This document shows positions 1 to 10,950 of a stretch of 64,000 nucleotides of DNA, piece after piece (within the stretch, counting starts at the first letter, position 1; each line of letters starts with the position of its first letter). The notes under the pieces were generated by a model. That model was given only the letters and a program-made list of their open reading frames with translations. It did no database searches and was not told the origin of the DNA. Source of the stretch: Prorocentrum cordatum. Taxonomy: Eukaryota; Sar; Dinophyceae; Prorocentrales; Prorocentraceae. The translations under genes and the position numbers were made by a program. The stretch is taken from NCBI GenBank assembly GCA_963575745.1, contig CAUYUJ010018320.1, positions 66,906-130,905 of the forward strand, given 5' to 3'.

Positions 1-1040
1 TGGACAGTTATTTGGAACCAGAACCGACCCCATGTGCGCGACGCTGGGGTGAGGTGCGCCACGCATGCCAGGCGCGCCACGCGCGCCAGGCACCCCTGGG
101 GCCCGAGCGTGCCAGGCACGCCTGGTGCGCCAGATGCGCAGCATATTCCAGCCGCGTCAGGTGCACCACGTTCGAGGCATGTGCAGAGTGTGTCGGGTGC
201 GCCTGCATACGTGACAGCACACATCGGGAAACATGTCGGCCTCCACCATCCTTGTCGAAAAGCAATGCCCATCATTGTGTTTGGTGGGCTTGAGCGCAGC
301 AGGCCATACGCCACCGCCCCCGCCGTCCCTGTCAAAAACCACTTCGCAGTGATCGCGTGGCGGCCGCGCATGATCCAGATTTAGCCGCGAGTTGCATGTT
401 TTATGGTTTTTTGTAAGGGATGGTAGCCCTTCGCGCAGCTGGCAATATGCTGACACTCCCGCCGTTCCAGTCAAAAACAATACAAGGTGCTCGCGGGCCT
501 CACGAACATGACTCAAGACTTTGCCCCAACGTGTGCTCTGTATGGTTTTTTTGGACAAGGATGGTGGGGGGGGGCCGCATCGGGTTGGCCGCGCATGCTC
601 CAAATGTGGTGCGTGTCGTATTTTTGACAAGGATGGTGGGGGTGGGTTCGCATGGTGTCCTCATGGTTCCGGGTTAGCTGCTGGTCGCCTGGGGGAGGGG
701 GTGTATATTAATAGGGAACACTGATAAACCCCCTCCCCCGAACAGGGGAAAGAGGGTTTTGGCAGAGAGAAGACAAACCTCGTTCGACCACCTACGCCCA
801 GAGGGCTGGTGGGACTCAAGAGCATCATCCCCGCGAAGCGAAGGTAACAAACAACTCACGGAGACATCCCAGGAGTGGCCTCCTAGGTTTCCACAGTTTG
901 TGTAGCTCGGAAAAGATGGTGCCTTTTTCGGCCTGGCCGGCTCGCCGCGGGCCTTTCTTGGCCGCTCCGTTCTGGGGCGCCATGCGCGCGGCAGTCCGGG
1001 CCGGCCAGCGCGCCTGGGTCGCCTGAGTCTTCGAGGGCGA
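1..1040. other. GC-rich region without a supportable gene
   Basis: No reading frame here has a recognisable domain. A short motif, GACAAGGATGGTGGGGG or its complement, recurs with variation near 239-260, 320-342, 462-483, 545-573 and 629-655 in both orientations, so 230-660 is a degenerate local repeat. The open frames are by-products of low TA content. Confidence 0.5.
691..739. repeat. Short perfect inverted repeat
   Basis: The 12-base arm GGGGGAGGGGGT at 691-702 is the exact reverse complement of 728-739, around an AT-rich loop with TATATTAATA. It could form a hairpin, or the G-rich arm could form other structures. Function unknown. Confidence 0.6.
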
Positions 1041-1204
1041 TCTGCACGCCTATCGGGGGTGGGTCGCTGCAGTCTTGAGCTGCGACGATCCACTGATCAG
1101 CATGTTTTCCTCCCTGCCTGCGGTTCCAGACGCGGGCTTGGCTGCTGAATTCGGAGGGCGACGTGGTGCACCCTCGTCGCCCCTTATATTGCAGGCCAGG
1201 CGGC

Positions 1205-1364
1205 CCCTTGCTGGGCCACTCCTCCTCCTCCTCCTCCTCCTCCTCCTCCTCCTCCTCCTCCTCGCCCTGGCGCGGGCCCGACTGCCGAATTCGGTGTCGG
1301 CGACGTGCTGCGCCCTCGCCGCCAACTGCTCTCACGGCCCGCGTGGAAGGAGGCCAACACGTGG
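1205..1364. repeat. Duplicated unit, copy 1 with CTC expansion
   Basis: Bases 1266-1364 match 1511-1609 with three differences in 99. The preceding words CCTTGCTGGGCCA and CCTGGCGCGGGCC are adjacent in copy 2 but separated in copy 1 by a CCT/CTC run of about 45 bases. The microsatellite therefore grew inside this copy after duplication, or contracted in the other. Confidence 0.75.
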
Positions 1365-1494
1365 AGGAGGAGGAGGAGGAGGAGGAGGAGGAGGAGGAGG
1401 AGGAGGAGGAGGAGGAGGAGGAGGAGGAGGGAGGAGGAGGAGGGAGGAGGAGGAGGGAGGAGGAGGAGGGAGGAGGAGGAGGGAGGCCAGGCTG
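1365..1494. repeat. GGA microsatellite
   Basis: Near-pure AGG/GGA run with occasional extra G, lying between the two copies of a 99-bp duplicated unit. Open frames across it (poly-Glu, poly-Arg, poly-Gly) are artefacts of the repeat. Confidence 0.9.
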
Positions 1495-1609
1495 CCCTTG
1501 CTGGGCCAGTCCTGGCGCGGGCCCGACTGCCGAATTCGGCGTCGGCGACGTGCTGCGCCCTCGCCGCCAGCTGTTCTCACGGCCCGCGTGGAAGGAGGCC
1601 AACACGTGG
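1495..1609. repeat. Duplicated unit, copy 2
   Basis: Second copy of the unit at 1205-1364, lacking the internal CTC run. Bases 1511-1609 are about 97% identical to 1266-1364. Confidence 0.75.
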
Positions 1610-1645
1610 TGTGCCGCCTCTTCGAGAGTCGAAGATGATTGGCCT

Positions 1646-1769
1646 GTTTTCCACCACCACCACCATAAGTTGGAGGGGGAGGGGGTCCTCCTCCTCCTCC
1701 TCTTCGTCCTCCTTCTCCTCGTCCTCCTCCTCCTCCCCCCTCCAACTTATGGTGGTGGTGGTGGAAAAC
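1646..1769. mobile_element. Foldback element with GGA/CTC core, copy 1
   Basis: The arm at 1646-1679 (starting GTTTTCCACCACC, containing ATAAGTTGGAGG) is the exact reverse complement of 1736-1769, 34 bases. The core is GGGGA followed by CTC triplets. Both arms, and the flanking word GCCCATCA, recur at 46,925-47,085 around a larger GGA core. This is therefore a dispersed element rather than a chance palindrome. Confidence 0.7.
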
Positions 1770-2084
1770 ACGCCCATCAGAAGATGCCTGGAGGTAACCT
1801 TTTGGAGGCTGGTCCCTTGGGCCGCATCGGGGCGGGAAGCCCGTTGCGTCAGCCCCCCCCCCCGGGCCCCTCCTGTGCATGCTGGAGCCCTCACACTGCA
1901 GGCCCAGCTTTTGCGGGCCTCGCCGGCCTGCACGGCCGGCACGCTCAGGCCTGCCCTATTCGCACGGCCGGCACGCTCCTCTGCACGGGTGGGTCTCCGG
2001 CGGTCCCTGAGGGACCTTGGCCGAGCTCATCCGATGGCTCTCCTCGGCGCCTTCTCTTTTCCGCCGCCTCTCCCTCTCTCTCTC

Positions 2085-2161
2085 TCACTCTTCTCTTTCT
2101 CTCCCGACGATCCCTGCTTCAGGTGGCGCACCTAGAGAGAGAGAGAGAGAGAGAGAGAGAG
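2085..2161. repeat. TC tract followed by AG tract
   Basis: A TC-rich run with interruptions lies just 5' of a pure AG run of about 30 bases (2133-2161). The two are complementary and could pair. No gene is visible here. Confidence 0.7.
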
Positions 2162-2629
2162 CATGCTATCATCGCTGCCTGTGCCACCTCCTAGTTTCCT
2201 CAGTCTGCGCGCTAGCATTTTAAGGTGGGCAGAACTGTGGGCATGTTTGTTTTTCGTTGTGCTCGCCCGTGTCCGCTGCAAATTGTTGCTCGCGCTTCCT
2301 TCTCATTATCTCTTATTCCCTCTCCTACCTCCGGGTCCGCCGTTGTGTGATTTACATTCTACAAGTGGCCAGTTGGGTCGCAGGGGATCGTCGCACAGCG
2401 TCATTGCCCGTCTTCATCATCTTCCTCCGTCGACGCTATGGTATTGCGAGCTCTGATTCTCCGGCGTAGTTCGGTAGAGTACCTCAGTGGAGTGTTCGCG
2501 GCAGGAAAAAAGATGGCGCCAACAAGGGCCAAGAGGCCCCCAAGACTCCCCAAGAGTGCTCCCAGAGGCTCCACCAGAGGGCCCCAGGAGGCAAAATCAC
2601 CAAACTCCTGCTGGAAAGCGTGTGTGTAA
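2162..2629. other. No gene seen
   Basis: Mixed-composition DNA with short open frames and no domain. From about 2510 the words CCAAGAGG and GGGCCCC recur, a degenerate dispersed repeat seen again at 2725-2830 and, in reverse orientation, at 44,850-45,140. Confidence 0.4.
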
Positions 2630-2692
2630 TATATATATATATATACATATATGTATATATATATATATGTATATGTATATGTATATATATAT
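2629..2692. repeat. TA/TATG microsatellite
   Basis: About 60 bases of alternating TA with ATATG variants, interrupting an otherwise GC-rich repeat built from CCAAGAGG words. Confidence 0.9.
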
Positions 2693-3321
2693 AGTCAGAC
2701 TATTTGCTTCCCCAGTTGTTGACAGCGTCCAAGAGGCGCCTCAGGAGGTTCCACTACCGCTTCCGAGGCCCCAGACACGGCCCAAGAGGGCCCCAAGGCA
2801 GTCCGAGGGAGGCCCAACAGGGCTCTAACAGGGTGCCAGGACGGGTCGTGGGGCACTCTCTTGGGGAGGTGGGGGGGGGGGCGGCGGCTCCCAACGTGCC
2901 CCCGTCACGCCTGGGGGGCGCCACTGCAAGCCGATGCTCGTCACGTCATCTTTGCATGTTGGGGTATGGTGGTAAGAGCATGCTGGTCGCCTGACCCGTA
3001 GTGACAGAGGTACTCTCCGTGGCCCTGGTGCTCCTCCTTGCTGCGCCTGCTCCTCCTCGAGCGACTCTGGGCTCGATGCGGCCAGGGAGCCCCTGATCCC
3101 TGTCATTTCCTGCCCCCGGTCACCCCCCAGAAGCCTCCGGGACGCTCCCAAGAGGACCCCCAAAGGCCGCCGCGGGCCCCGCTCCGGCGACCGCGGCCCT
3201 CCGCGCCCGGCGCCGCTCGCGTGCGTCTGGCGCCCTCTTTTTGGCTGCCCTCCGCCGCTTGCCCCAGGCCGGCAGCGAACGGCCCCGAGGACGGGAGGGA
3301 GGGAGGGAGGGGACGACGCGT
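2693..3321. other. GC-rich stretch, no gene seen
   Basis: It contains CCAAGAGG-type degenerate repeats up to 2830 and GC-rich sequence beyond. No frame shows a recognisable motif. A GGGA run at 3295-3312 lies just before a MITE-like element. Confidence 0.4.
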
Positions 3322-3489
3322 CAGTCGGGCCTGTCCCTCTAATTACAGGAGGAAGATCCAAAAATAGGCACCAAGATAGTCAGGGGACCAGTTGTTTGTT
3401 AAGACTATGTTTGAGCATTTTGTTTGGGTATTTTTTGACTATCTCTGATCTTCGTCCAAAATCCGCCTGCAGGGGGACGGGCCCGACCT
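3322..3489. mobile_element. MITE-like element, family A, copy 1
   Basis: About 168 bp with terminal inverted repeats. The left end reads CAGTCGGGCCTGTCCCTCT and the right end CCTGCAGGGGGACGGGCCCG. The AT-rich interior contains GGGACCAGTTG and CTTCGTCCAAAATCCGCC, shared with four other copies in this window. No coding capacity, so it would depend on an autonomous transposase elsewhere. Confidence 0.8.
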
Positions 3490-3589
3490 GAGACGACGCC
3501 GCCCGCGGTCGGCCTGCTGCCAAGGGCAACCACCGCCGGCGCTCGCCGCTTTTCCCCTCGGTGTCTCCCCCCAACATTAAAATACGAAG

Positions 3590-3778
3590 TGTGCGTCGCC
3601 CCCCCCCCGGCAAGGGGGGCGACGCGCGCACCGAGAAACAAATCTTACAGTCTATGCGTGGTGGCGGGCGCTTTCTCTGGCCACACCGCTCGGGAAACGA
3701 TACATACTGCAATATTGGTCTACTATGTTCCTCCAAGGAGAGCGTACAGTACTAGTATATACATGTGTCTATTGCAAG
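3590..3778. repeat. Dispersed repeat family C, copy 1
   Basis: Matches 32,159-32,333 at many blocks in the same order: GTGCGTCGCC, a hairpin, GCGCGCACCG, ATGCGT-GTGGCGGGCGCTTTC, CTCCAAGGAG and TAGTACTAGTAT-like words. The hairpin at 3593-3624 pairs GCGTCGCCCCCC with GGGGGGCGACGC. No coding content. Confidence 0.7.
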
Positions 3779-4136
3779 TTGTTGGCACATCCAGGGGATC
3801 ACACGGTCAGCTCAATGTTTGTTCTGCTTCAGTTTTGCGCGGTTCGATATCACGGCCACGGGAATGTGGCACATCACCATGCGGCAAAACGTGTTCGGAA
3901 TAATGCTCAACGACTTTATCATGGCTCCCCTCGAAGTGGTTGTGCTCCTTCGATATGACACCGCATTTGCGCCAGAACGGGCCCAATGAGTCCGTTCTTT
4001 GATCGGGCTTGTTTTGTATTTGTGCATGTGTCGTGGGTTATGTTCCTAGAGTGGCCCCGTGTGACAAGAGGTCAGGTAAGAATGAGCACATGCGTAAACA
4101 TGAACTTTGGGAGGTCCGTGAGGACTTCCGAAGGTG
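3779..4136. other. No gene seen
   Basis: Moderate-GC unique-looking sequence with several overlapping short open frames and no motif that favours any of them. Confidence 0.4.
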
Positions 4137-4712
4137 TATGTATGTATGCATGTATGTATGTTTGTGTATGTATGTATGTATGTATGTATGTATGTATGTA
4201 TGCATGCATGCATGCATGCATGTATGTATGTATGTATGTATGTATATATATATATATATATATGTATGTACGTATGTATGTATGTGTGTATGTATGTGCG
4301 TATGTATGTATGTATGCATGTATGTGTGTGTATGCATGCATGCATGCATGCATGTATGTATGTATGTATGTATGTATGCATGTATGTATGTATGTATGTA
4401 TGTATGTATGTATGTATGTATGTATGTGTGTGTGTATGTATATGTGTAGATGTGTATGTGTGTATGTATGTATGTATGTATGTATGTATGCATGTATGTA
4501 TGTATGTATGTATGCATGCATGCATGCATGTATGTATGTATGTATGTATGTATGTAGGTAGGTAGGTAGGTAGGTAGGTAGGTATGTATGTACGTACGTA
4601 CGTACGTATGTATGTATGTATGTATGTATATATGTATATATATATATATATGTCTGCATGTATGTATGTATGTATCTATGTATGTATGTATGTATGTATG
4701 TATGTATGTATG

Positions 4713-4749
<37 letters not shown>

Positions 4750-4835
4750 GTCGGTACGTATGTATGAATGCATGTATGCATGCATGTATGTATGCATGCA
4801 GGTATGTATGTGTGTATGTATGTATGCATGTATGT
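4137..4835. repeat. TATG tetranucleotide array
   Basis: About 700 bases of TATG with TGCA, TAGG, TACG and TATA variants in blocks. Being period four, it is open in several frames on both strands as Met-Tyr-Val-Cys or Thr-Tyr-Ile-His strings; these are not genes. Confidence 0.95.
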
Positions 4836-4890
4836 CCTCCTCGTCCTCCTCCTCTTCCTGGGCCTCCTCCTCCTCCTCCTCCTCCTCGTC
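4836..4890. repeat. CTC microsatellite
   Basis: Short CTC/CCT run immediately after the TATG array. It is one of the few places where the pyrimidine strand of this repeat is on the + strand. Confidence 0.8.
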
Positions 4891-4984
4891 CCGCTCCCCT
4901 TTCCCCCCGCTGCGCTCGCGCCGCCGCTGCATGCGGTCCTTGTTCTGCGCGGCCGGCTGCTCCCGGAGGACCCCGCGGGCCGGG

Positions 4985-5130
4985 CCACGATGCGGGCTGC
5001 CGCGCGGGAGATCGAGCGGGTGGCGTGGGAGAACGCCCGCAGGGAGGCGCCGCGCGCGCGAAGGGGGGGGGTGGGGGCTCCAGAGCTGCCGCGGTGGGCC
5101 GCACGGGTCGCCGAGGTGTTCGGGGGTGGA
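4985..5130 (+). CDS. Candidate exon, unknown protein
   Basis: The frame reads MRAAAREIERVAWENARREA, then PELPRWAARVAEVFGGG, with high G/C in third positions and an amphipathic-helix look. There is no known domain and no clear splice sites were fixed. It could equally be chance openness in GC-rich DNA. Confidence 0.2.
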
Positions 5131-5583
5131 CAGACCTCCTACCCTGACACGTCGATTACAGTGGGCGGCTTGAATAAGGAACACTCACTTTTCAAGAGGG
5201 GCTCGGTCGTTCCTCAGGTTTGCACGTGTTGTTTACGGTTCCTGATGCGTTATTTGTTATTTATCGTTCCTCTATGCGTATTCCTTGGGATAAAAAAAGG
5301 GGCTTCGTTCCTTATTTAGGGTTCCTTAGGTCAAGGCCCCGACTGTAAGGAGTTGGCCGTTTTCGGTTCGCGAGAGGGCGTCGCGGCCGTCATTTTTGCG
5401 GGTTCAGGTCCGTCGGTTTCGGTCCCAGGCCTTTTTTACTAAAGGGAGGTTTACTAAAGGGAGGTTTGTCCACTGCCCAGATGTGTGCTCGCCCCCCTCC
5501 AGCTCCAGAGGTGGGCGAAACGGAGGTTCGAGGGTCGAGATTGCGAAAAGGCCTTACGGCGGGTGCCGCCGACCCTGCAGGGG
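5131..5583. other. No gene seen
   Basis: Mixed sequence. A 15-16 base direct repeat containing TTTACTAAAGGGAGG occurs twice at about 5436-5466. Confidence 0.4.
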
Positions 5584-5700
5584 ACGACGACGTCGACAAC
5601 GACGACGGCGAAAACGACGACGACGACGACGACGACGGCGACGGCGACGGCGACGGCGAGGACGACGGAGGCGATGACGACGACGATGACGACGCTGACG
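5584..5700. repeat. GAC/GGC triplet array
   Basis: A GAC-rich triplet run with GGC and GAT variants, open as poly-Asp. It is related to the GAT and GGA arrays further on and shows the same purine-rich + strand. Confidence 0.85.
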
Positions 5701-5857
5701 CTCTGGAGCCGAAAGCTTCTCCCAGGGTGGGGTGCTCCCCCCCTTAGGGGTCACAACCCCAGGACCTCCGAAGGCGGACGAAGGGGATGTGCAAATATAG
5801 AGGTATATCTACACGTGTGTATATACACATATATATGTGAACGTACAGATCTAGTCG

Positions 5858-5865
5858 TGCATCTC

Positions 5866-5916
<51 letters not shown>

Positions 5917-5960
5917 CTCTCTCTCTATATATATATATGTATGTGTATATATATACAGAT
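5858..5960. repeat. CT, CTTT and TA microsatellites
   Basis: Consecutive CT, CTTT, CT and TA runs form one compound microsatellite of about 100 bases, with no coding signal. Confidence 0.9.
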
Positions 5961-6119
5961 ATAGTCGCCCCCCGTGTGGCCAACATGTGCCATGTCCACC
6001 GCCCGCTGGGGTCGGTCCCAGGACGTCGGCTCCCCGGGCGGTGGATGTGGACAGATTCCCGCCTCGCAGCGACGCCGGTCGGGGTCGGCCCTGGTGGCCA
6101 GGCCCTCACGGCCTGCGTG

Positions 6120-6272
6120 CCTCGGGACGCGCCCTCCCGCCGGCCGCGTGCGCGGCGAGCCCTCGAGGTCCGCGAGCGACTCGAGTGCATCGCGTCGAGG
6201 CTCCACGCGACGCTCGCGCTCGCCCTGCACTCCAGGAACCTGCACCCCGACGCGCACGCGCAGACTCTCACG
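6120..6272 (+). CDS. Candidate exon, unknown protein
   Basis: One frame reads ARRALEVRERLECIASRLHA, then TLALALHSRNLHPDAHAQT, with strong third-position GC, like a helical coding segment. No family recognised. A pyrimidine-rich run ending TTTTTTTTCAG at 6308 lies downstream. Splice boundaries are not established. Confidence 0.25.
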
Positions 6273-6640
6273 GCCGCAGTGTGGCTCCCTCGCCCCCTTT
6301 TTTTTCAGATGCAGCGTAGCTGAATACGCACCCCTGATACCTCCGCCCCAACACAGGAGGATATCTCCACGACGCATATACAATCATAAGAGTTCTCCGT
6401 GGCAGGTCTCAGGCGGGAGCCCTCTCCTCCTGTGGCTCCCTCGCCCCCCCCTCGCCTCCCGGGCCGCCTCGCGCCTCCTCGCGGTGTCGCTTCCTCGTGC
6501 CCCGCCGGTGCTTCGGCGCGCCCCGCCGCTGCCCGACCGCCGTCTGACCCTCTCGCGGCCGCCGACTCAAACAAAAGTGAACCGTGCCGCGACGGCGTCT
6601 CCCGAGGCGTCGTCGCCCCACGACCTGGGAGGGCCAAGAC

Positions 6641-6820
6641 TACTCCAGATTTCGTAGTAAAGGGAGGGGGGTCTCATTTCGGGGGGGGGGGTCTCTTCCA
6701 GGCTATAGGGCCTGGGGGGTCTGGGGACGATGTTTTGGAGGGTTCTCCCACGGGGGAGGTCTGAAATGGCTTGTCTTGGAGGGTCCAGACCCCCTCCCTT
6801 TTATTACGAAATCTGGAGTA
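6641..6820. mobile_element. Foldback element with 34-base arms
   Basis: Bases 6641-6674 (beginning TACTCCAGATTTCGTAGTAA) are nearly the exact reverse complement of 6787-6820, with one or two mismatches and a one-base length change in a homopolymer. The roughly 110-bp interior is G-rich. No target duplication is obvious. No coding capacity. Confidence 0.65.
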
Positions 6821-8089
6821 CCTGCTTCCAGGGGACCAATATCTGGGGCCTGTGCCAAACACCGTTCTCTTGCTGGCAACAACTAGCGTCTCTGGGCACA
6901 TTGGGTGTCAGTATGTACGTTGACGCATGCGGGGTGGGGCCGTTGCGTTCGGCGCAGTACACGGTCGGAGAGAGGGTCGATCTGATCTCGGCCAGAAGTG
7001 GTACGGTGTGTAGTTTTGCGCCCCTCAGAGCCGACAGTCTATCACCGCACCGCTTTGGGGCGGGGCTTGAGGGGAATGCAGACATGGTGCGGTGCATGGC
7101 CGCCGCTTGTGTGAGATCCCCGATGGGCGCGCGAAAATTCGAGCAGTCGGGTGCGCGGTTATGCGTGCGCCACGGCACTGTAGTTGTGTCTGGGCGACCT
7201 GCCCGCTCGCGCGCCTGATGGGCACAAGTGGTATGGCACTGCTGCCTGTTGGCCTTCTTAATTGCAGCTTTTGATTTGCAGGCGGTCGGCCGCATACTAC
7301 GTAGGAGCGCAGCAGCGCCCAGGAGGCCAAACAGAACTTGAGACGCGAAGGCGGGAGGCTAGATCCTGAGCGCCGTCAGCGACATCATGCGAACACCAGC
7401 GCGTCGGACAGAAGTGCATATTAGGTTGTCGGCGGAGGCGAAGCGAACTCTGCAGCATCAGTGCCCCCCGTCACGACGAGCTGGCAAGGGACCGGATCCA
7501 TCGTTGGGACTCACATCCGTGATGGTACCAGTGTGCGAGTAGATTTGGTGCATTTCTCTACCTTCACAGGTTTCGGTCTTTTTTCATCTGAAAGAGGTAC
7601 GTTTCTCAGTACTTGGGGTTCGTTTTCCTTATCACGTTCGCAATTTCATCGTCAGCTCCAACGCTGCGCCGATAGTCGTATTGGCGTCAAGGGGCACGTT
7701 GGCAAAACGACATGGGACCTCTTCTCGATTTTGCCGTCACGGAGCCCCAGCACTGAAGGCTACGTTGCCCCTGACCCCCCGTGCCCCCCGGCCACCCTTG
7801 CAAATCGAATTGCGCTGCCTCTGGGTGGTGGCTCCAGCGGAGCTCCTGGCAGTTTGCGTAGGGCCGCGCGTAATGGGGGGGTGATGATTGGGGGGGCAGC
7901 GAGAGCTGCAGAAAAGGAGCCCTGATGGGCCCCAAATGAAGCCTTCAGGGCCCGAAAAGGGCACCTTTCTCCCCCCTCCCCGCGTATCGCCCCCAATTCA
8001 TTCGCGCCAGATTGCTTTGCCTCCAGGCGTTTTCCATTTGCCCTCGGACGAGCCCCCTTCTTTGCCCTTGGCCCCCGCGGCCCCTGCAG
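6821..8089. other. No gene supported
   Basis: About 1.3 kb of fairly complex sequence with several open frames of 60-160 codons on both strands, none with a recognisable motif. It may hold intron or intergenic DNA around the candidate exon that follows. Confidence 0.4.
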
Positions 8090-8216
8090 GCGCTGCGGCG
8101 CTGCCTCGACGGCGCGGCGCCGCTCGAGGAGCTGCGGAGGCAGGTGCTGCAGTCCCTGCTCGTACTGCAGGGCCTCCACCCCGTTGCGTGCCTATGCGCC
8201 GCGCCGCGCCCGCCGT
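8090..8216 (+). CDS. Candidate internal exon, unknown protein
   Basis: The frame reads ALRRCLDGAAPLEELRRQVL, then QSLLVLQGLHPVACL and a Pro/Arg-rich end. It follows a pyrimidine-rich stretch ending CCCTGCAG and stops just before GTGCGAG, a possible GT donor. The helical pattern and third-position GC favour coding. No known family or partner exon found. Confidence 0.35.
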
Positions 8217-8615
8217 GGGTGCGAGAGGGAGGAGGTACCCGTCGGACCGAGGTGGAAGATCGAGGTCGGTTCGGGGAAGGTGCCCTCGGGTTCTTCGTGC
8301 TTGTTGGATGTCCTTGTGCACCCTGGGGGAGGGTACCCTTGGATGTTCAGTGCGTTTTGGCAGACGGAGGGTCTCATGTTCTCGATGGGTGTTCTTCTGG
8401 CCTTGGTCCGACTGTATCGATGCCATTGCTCTTCGGGGAGTCGGGTGTGTTTTAATGGGAGCCTCGACATTCACCGGGAATTTTGTTATTTGGCGTCGAG
8501 CTGTCACTAGCGACTAGCGGCGAGGAGGTACTTCAGAGGAGGCGATTGATCCATGACCACCGCCTGGGGTGTCGATCTTCGCGGACCTCCACGCGCAGGA
8601 GGCGGAGGATGAAAT
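8217..8615. other. No gene seen
   Basis: About 400 bases of mixed sequence between a candidate exon and a GGA array, possibly intron. Confidence 0.35.
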
Positions 8616-9080
8616 GGAGCAACAGGAGGAGGAGGAGGAGGAGGAGGAGGAGGAGGAGGAGGACGCGGAGGAGGAGTAGGAGGAGGAGGAGGAGAGGAGG
8701 AGGAGGAGGAGGAGGAGGAGGAGGAGAGGAAGAGAAGAGGAGGAGAGGAGGAGAGAGGGAGGAGGAGGAGGAGGAGGAGGGAGGAGGAGGAGGAGGAGGA
8801 GGAAGAGGAAGATGAGGAGGAGGGGGAGGAGGAGGGAGGAGGAGGAGGAGAGGAGGAGGAGGAGAGGAAGGAGGAGGAGGGAGGAGGAGGAGGAGGAGGA
8901 GAGGAGGAGGAGGGAGGAGGAGGAGGAGGAGGAGGAGAGAGGAGGAGGAGGGGGAGGTGGGGGAGGAGGAGGAGGGAGGAGGAGGAGGTTGAGGAGGAGG
9001 CGGCGGAGGTGGAGGAGTAGGAGGAGAGGGAGGAGGAGGCGGAGGAGGTGGAGGAGAAGGAGGAGGAGGAGGAGGAGGAT
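8616..9080. repeat. GGA microsatellite array
   Basis: About 460 bases of GGA/GAG with scattered interruptions, + strand purine. The long poly-Glu, poly-Arg, poly-Ser and poly-Leu frames are artefacts. Confidence 0.95.
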
Positions 9081-9234
9081 CGCACGCCACTGAGTGGAAA
9101 GGGGGGAGAGAAAGTCAGACGGTCCAAAAAGCAAACCCAGGGGGGCCCATCCGAGGGGATTTTTTTTTGCCACCCCGGCAGGACAGCCGAAGACCTGCCA
9201 GGGGCCAGCGACAGGCCCCCCCCCCCCTGGGTAT

Positions 9235-9341
9235 CTAGCCGCCAAGTTCCTCTTCCAGATCGGTGTCTGTGTCACGCTCCTTCAGCTTCCGTCCCAATTC
9301 AGCGGCTTCAATTTCGTTGAGCCCAAACGCTTGCAGGACAT
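9235..9341 (-). CDS. Candidate terminal exon on minus strand
   Basis: Read on the minus strand, a GGCAG acceptor-like site is followed by DVLQAFGLNEIEAAELG and KLKERDTDTDLEEELGG, then a TAG stop. The amino-acid mix is protein-like, unlike the surrounding repeats. The family is not recognised. The upstream minus-strand sequence is a triplet array, so the rest of the gene is not visible. Confidence 0.3.
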
Positions 9342-9377
9342 CTGCCAGGCACAACATTACACGTGCAGGGGGCGGGC

Positions 9378-9480
9378 GGAGGAGGAGGGAACGGAGGAGG
9401 AGGGAACGGAGAAGGAGGAGGAGGAGGAGGAGGAGGAGGAGGAGGAGAGGGAAGACGAGGAGGAGGAGGACGAGGATGAC
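9378..9480. repeat. GGA array
   Basis: GGA/GAA triplet run leading directly into the GAT/GCT array. Confidence 0.9.
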
Positions 9481-9570
9481 GATGAGGAGGAGGATGAGGA
9501 AGACGAGGATGCTGATGATGAGGCTGATGATGCTGATTATGGTGATGGTGTTGGTGACACTGATGCTGCT

Positions 9571-9601
<31 letters not shown>

Positions 9602-10851
9602 AGGATGAGGATGATGGTACTGATGATGATGGTGATGCTGACGATGCTGATGCTGATGCTGCGGCTGATGATGCTGATGTCGCTGATGATGCTGCTGCTG
9701 ATGCTGATGATGCTGCTGATGATGATGACGACGCTGATGCTGATACTGCTGATGTTGCTGATGATGCTGCTGATGATGATGCTGCTGCTGCGAATGCTGG
9801 TAATGGTGATGGTGATGGTGATGGTGATGGCGGTGATGCTGATGCTGATGATGCTCCTGATGCTGCTGATGATGCTGTTGCTGATGCTGATACTCATGCT
9901 GAGGATGCGGCTGCTGATGATGATGATGCTGATGATGATGATGATGATGATGGTAGTTGTGAGGACGTTGATGCTGTTGATGATGAGGATGCTGCTGATG
10001 ATGGTGCTGCTGAGGATGCTGATGCTGCTGATGATGATGCTGATGCTGAGTATGATGAGGATGCTGATGTTGATGACGATGATGATGACGATTATGCTGA
10101 TGGTGATGCTGCTGAGGCTGCTGCTGCTGATGATGCTGATGCTGATGCTGACGATGCTGATGCTGCTGCTGATGATGCTGATACGGCTGATGATGACGAT
10201 GATGATGATGCTGATGCTGATGCCGATGATGCTGATGTTGATGCTGCTGATGATTGGTGATGCTGATGCTGATGCTGATGCTGCTGCTGATGATGATGAT
10301 GTTGCCGACGACGACGATGCTGCTGGTGATGAGGATGATGATGCTGCTGATGATGATGCTGCTGTTGATACTGATTCTGATGATCGTGATGCAGACGCTG
10401 ATGACGATGATGATGATGATGATGATGATGATGCTGATGATGATGATGTCGATGCTGATGATGCTGACGATGGTGCTTATGCTGATGCGGGTGATGCTGC
10501 TGAGGTTGATGATGACGAGGATGAGGATGATGATGATGATGCTGATGCTGATGATGATGCTGCTGATGGTGCTGCCGATGCAGATGATGATGCTGATGCT
10601 GATGCTGAGGATGATGATGATGCTTATGATGATGATGCTGATGATGATGGTGATGCTGATGCTGATGCTGATGACGAGGATGCTGCGGATGATGATGCTG
10701 CTGACGATGCTGATGATGATGAGGATGCTGCTGCTGCTGATGCTGATGCTGATGATGATGATGATGATGCTGATGATGATGAGGATGATGCTGGTGAGGC
10801 TGATGATGCTGATGATGCTGATGATGATGCTGATGCTGTTGATGATGCTGC

Positions 10852-10904
<53 letters not shown>

Positions 10905-10950
10905 TTGCTGCTGCTGATGATGATGCTGATGATGCTGCTGCTGCTGATGA
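9481..10950. repeat. GAT/GCT triplet array
   Basis: About 1.5 kb made almost only of GAT, GCT, GAC, GAG and GGT triplets in one phase. One frame is open as Asp/Ala, another as Met/Leu; the minus strand reads His/Gln, Ile/Ser or Ser/Ala. No other protein feature occurs, so I treat all these frames as repeat artefacts. Confidence 0.9.

Noticed and set aside
4038-5184. Long Tyr-Ile-His-Thr and Met-Tyr-Val-Cys frames
   Set aside because: Translation of a TATG tetranucleotide array; period-four repeats without stops are open in several frames.
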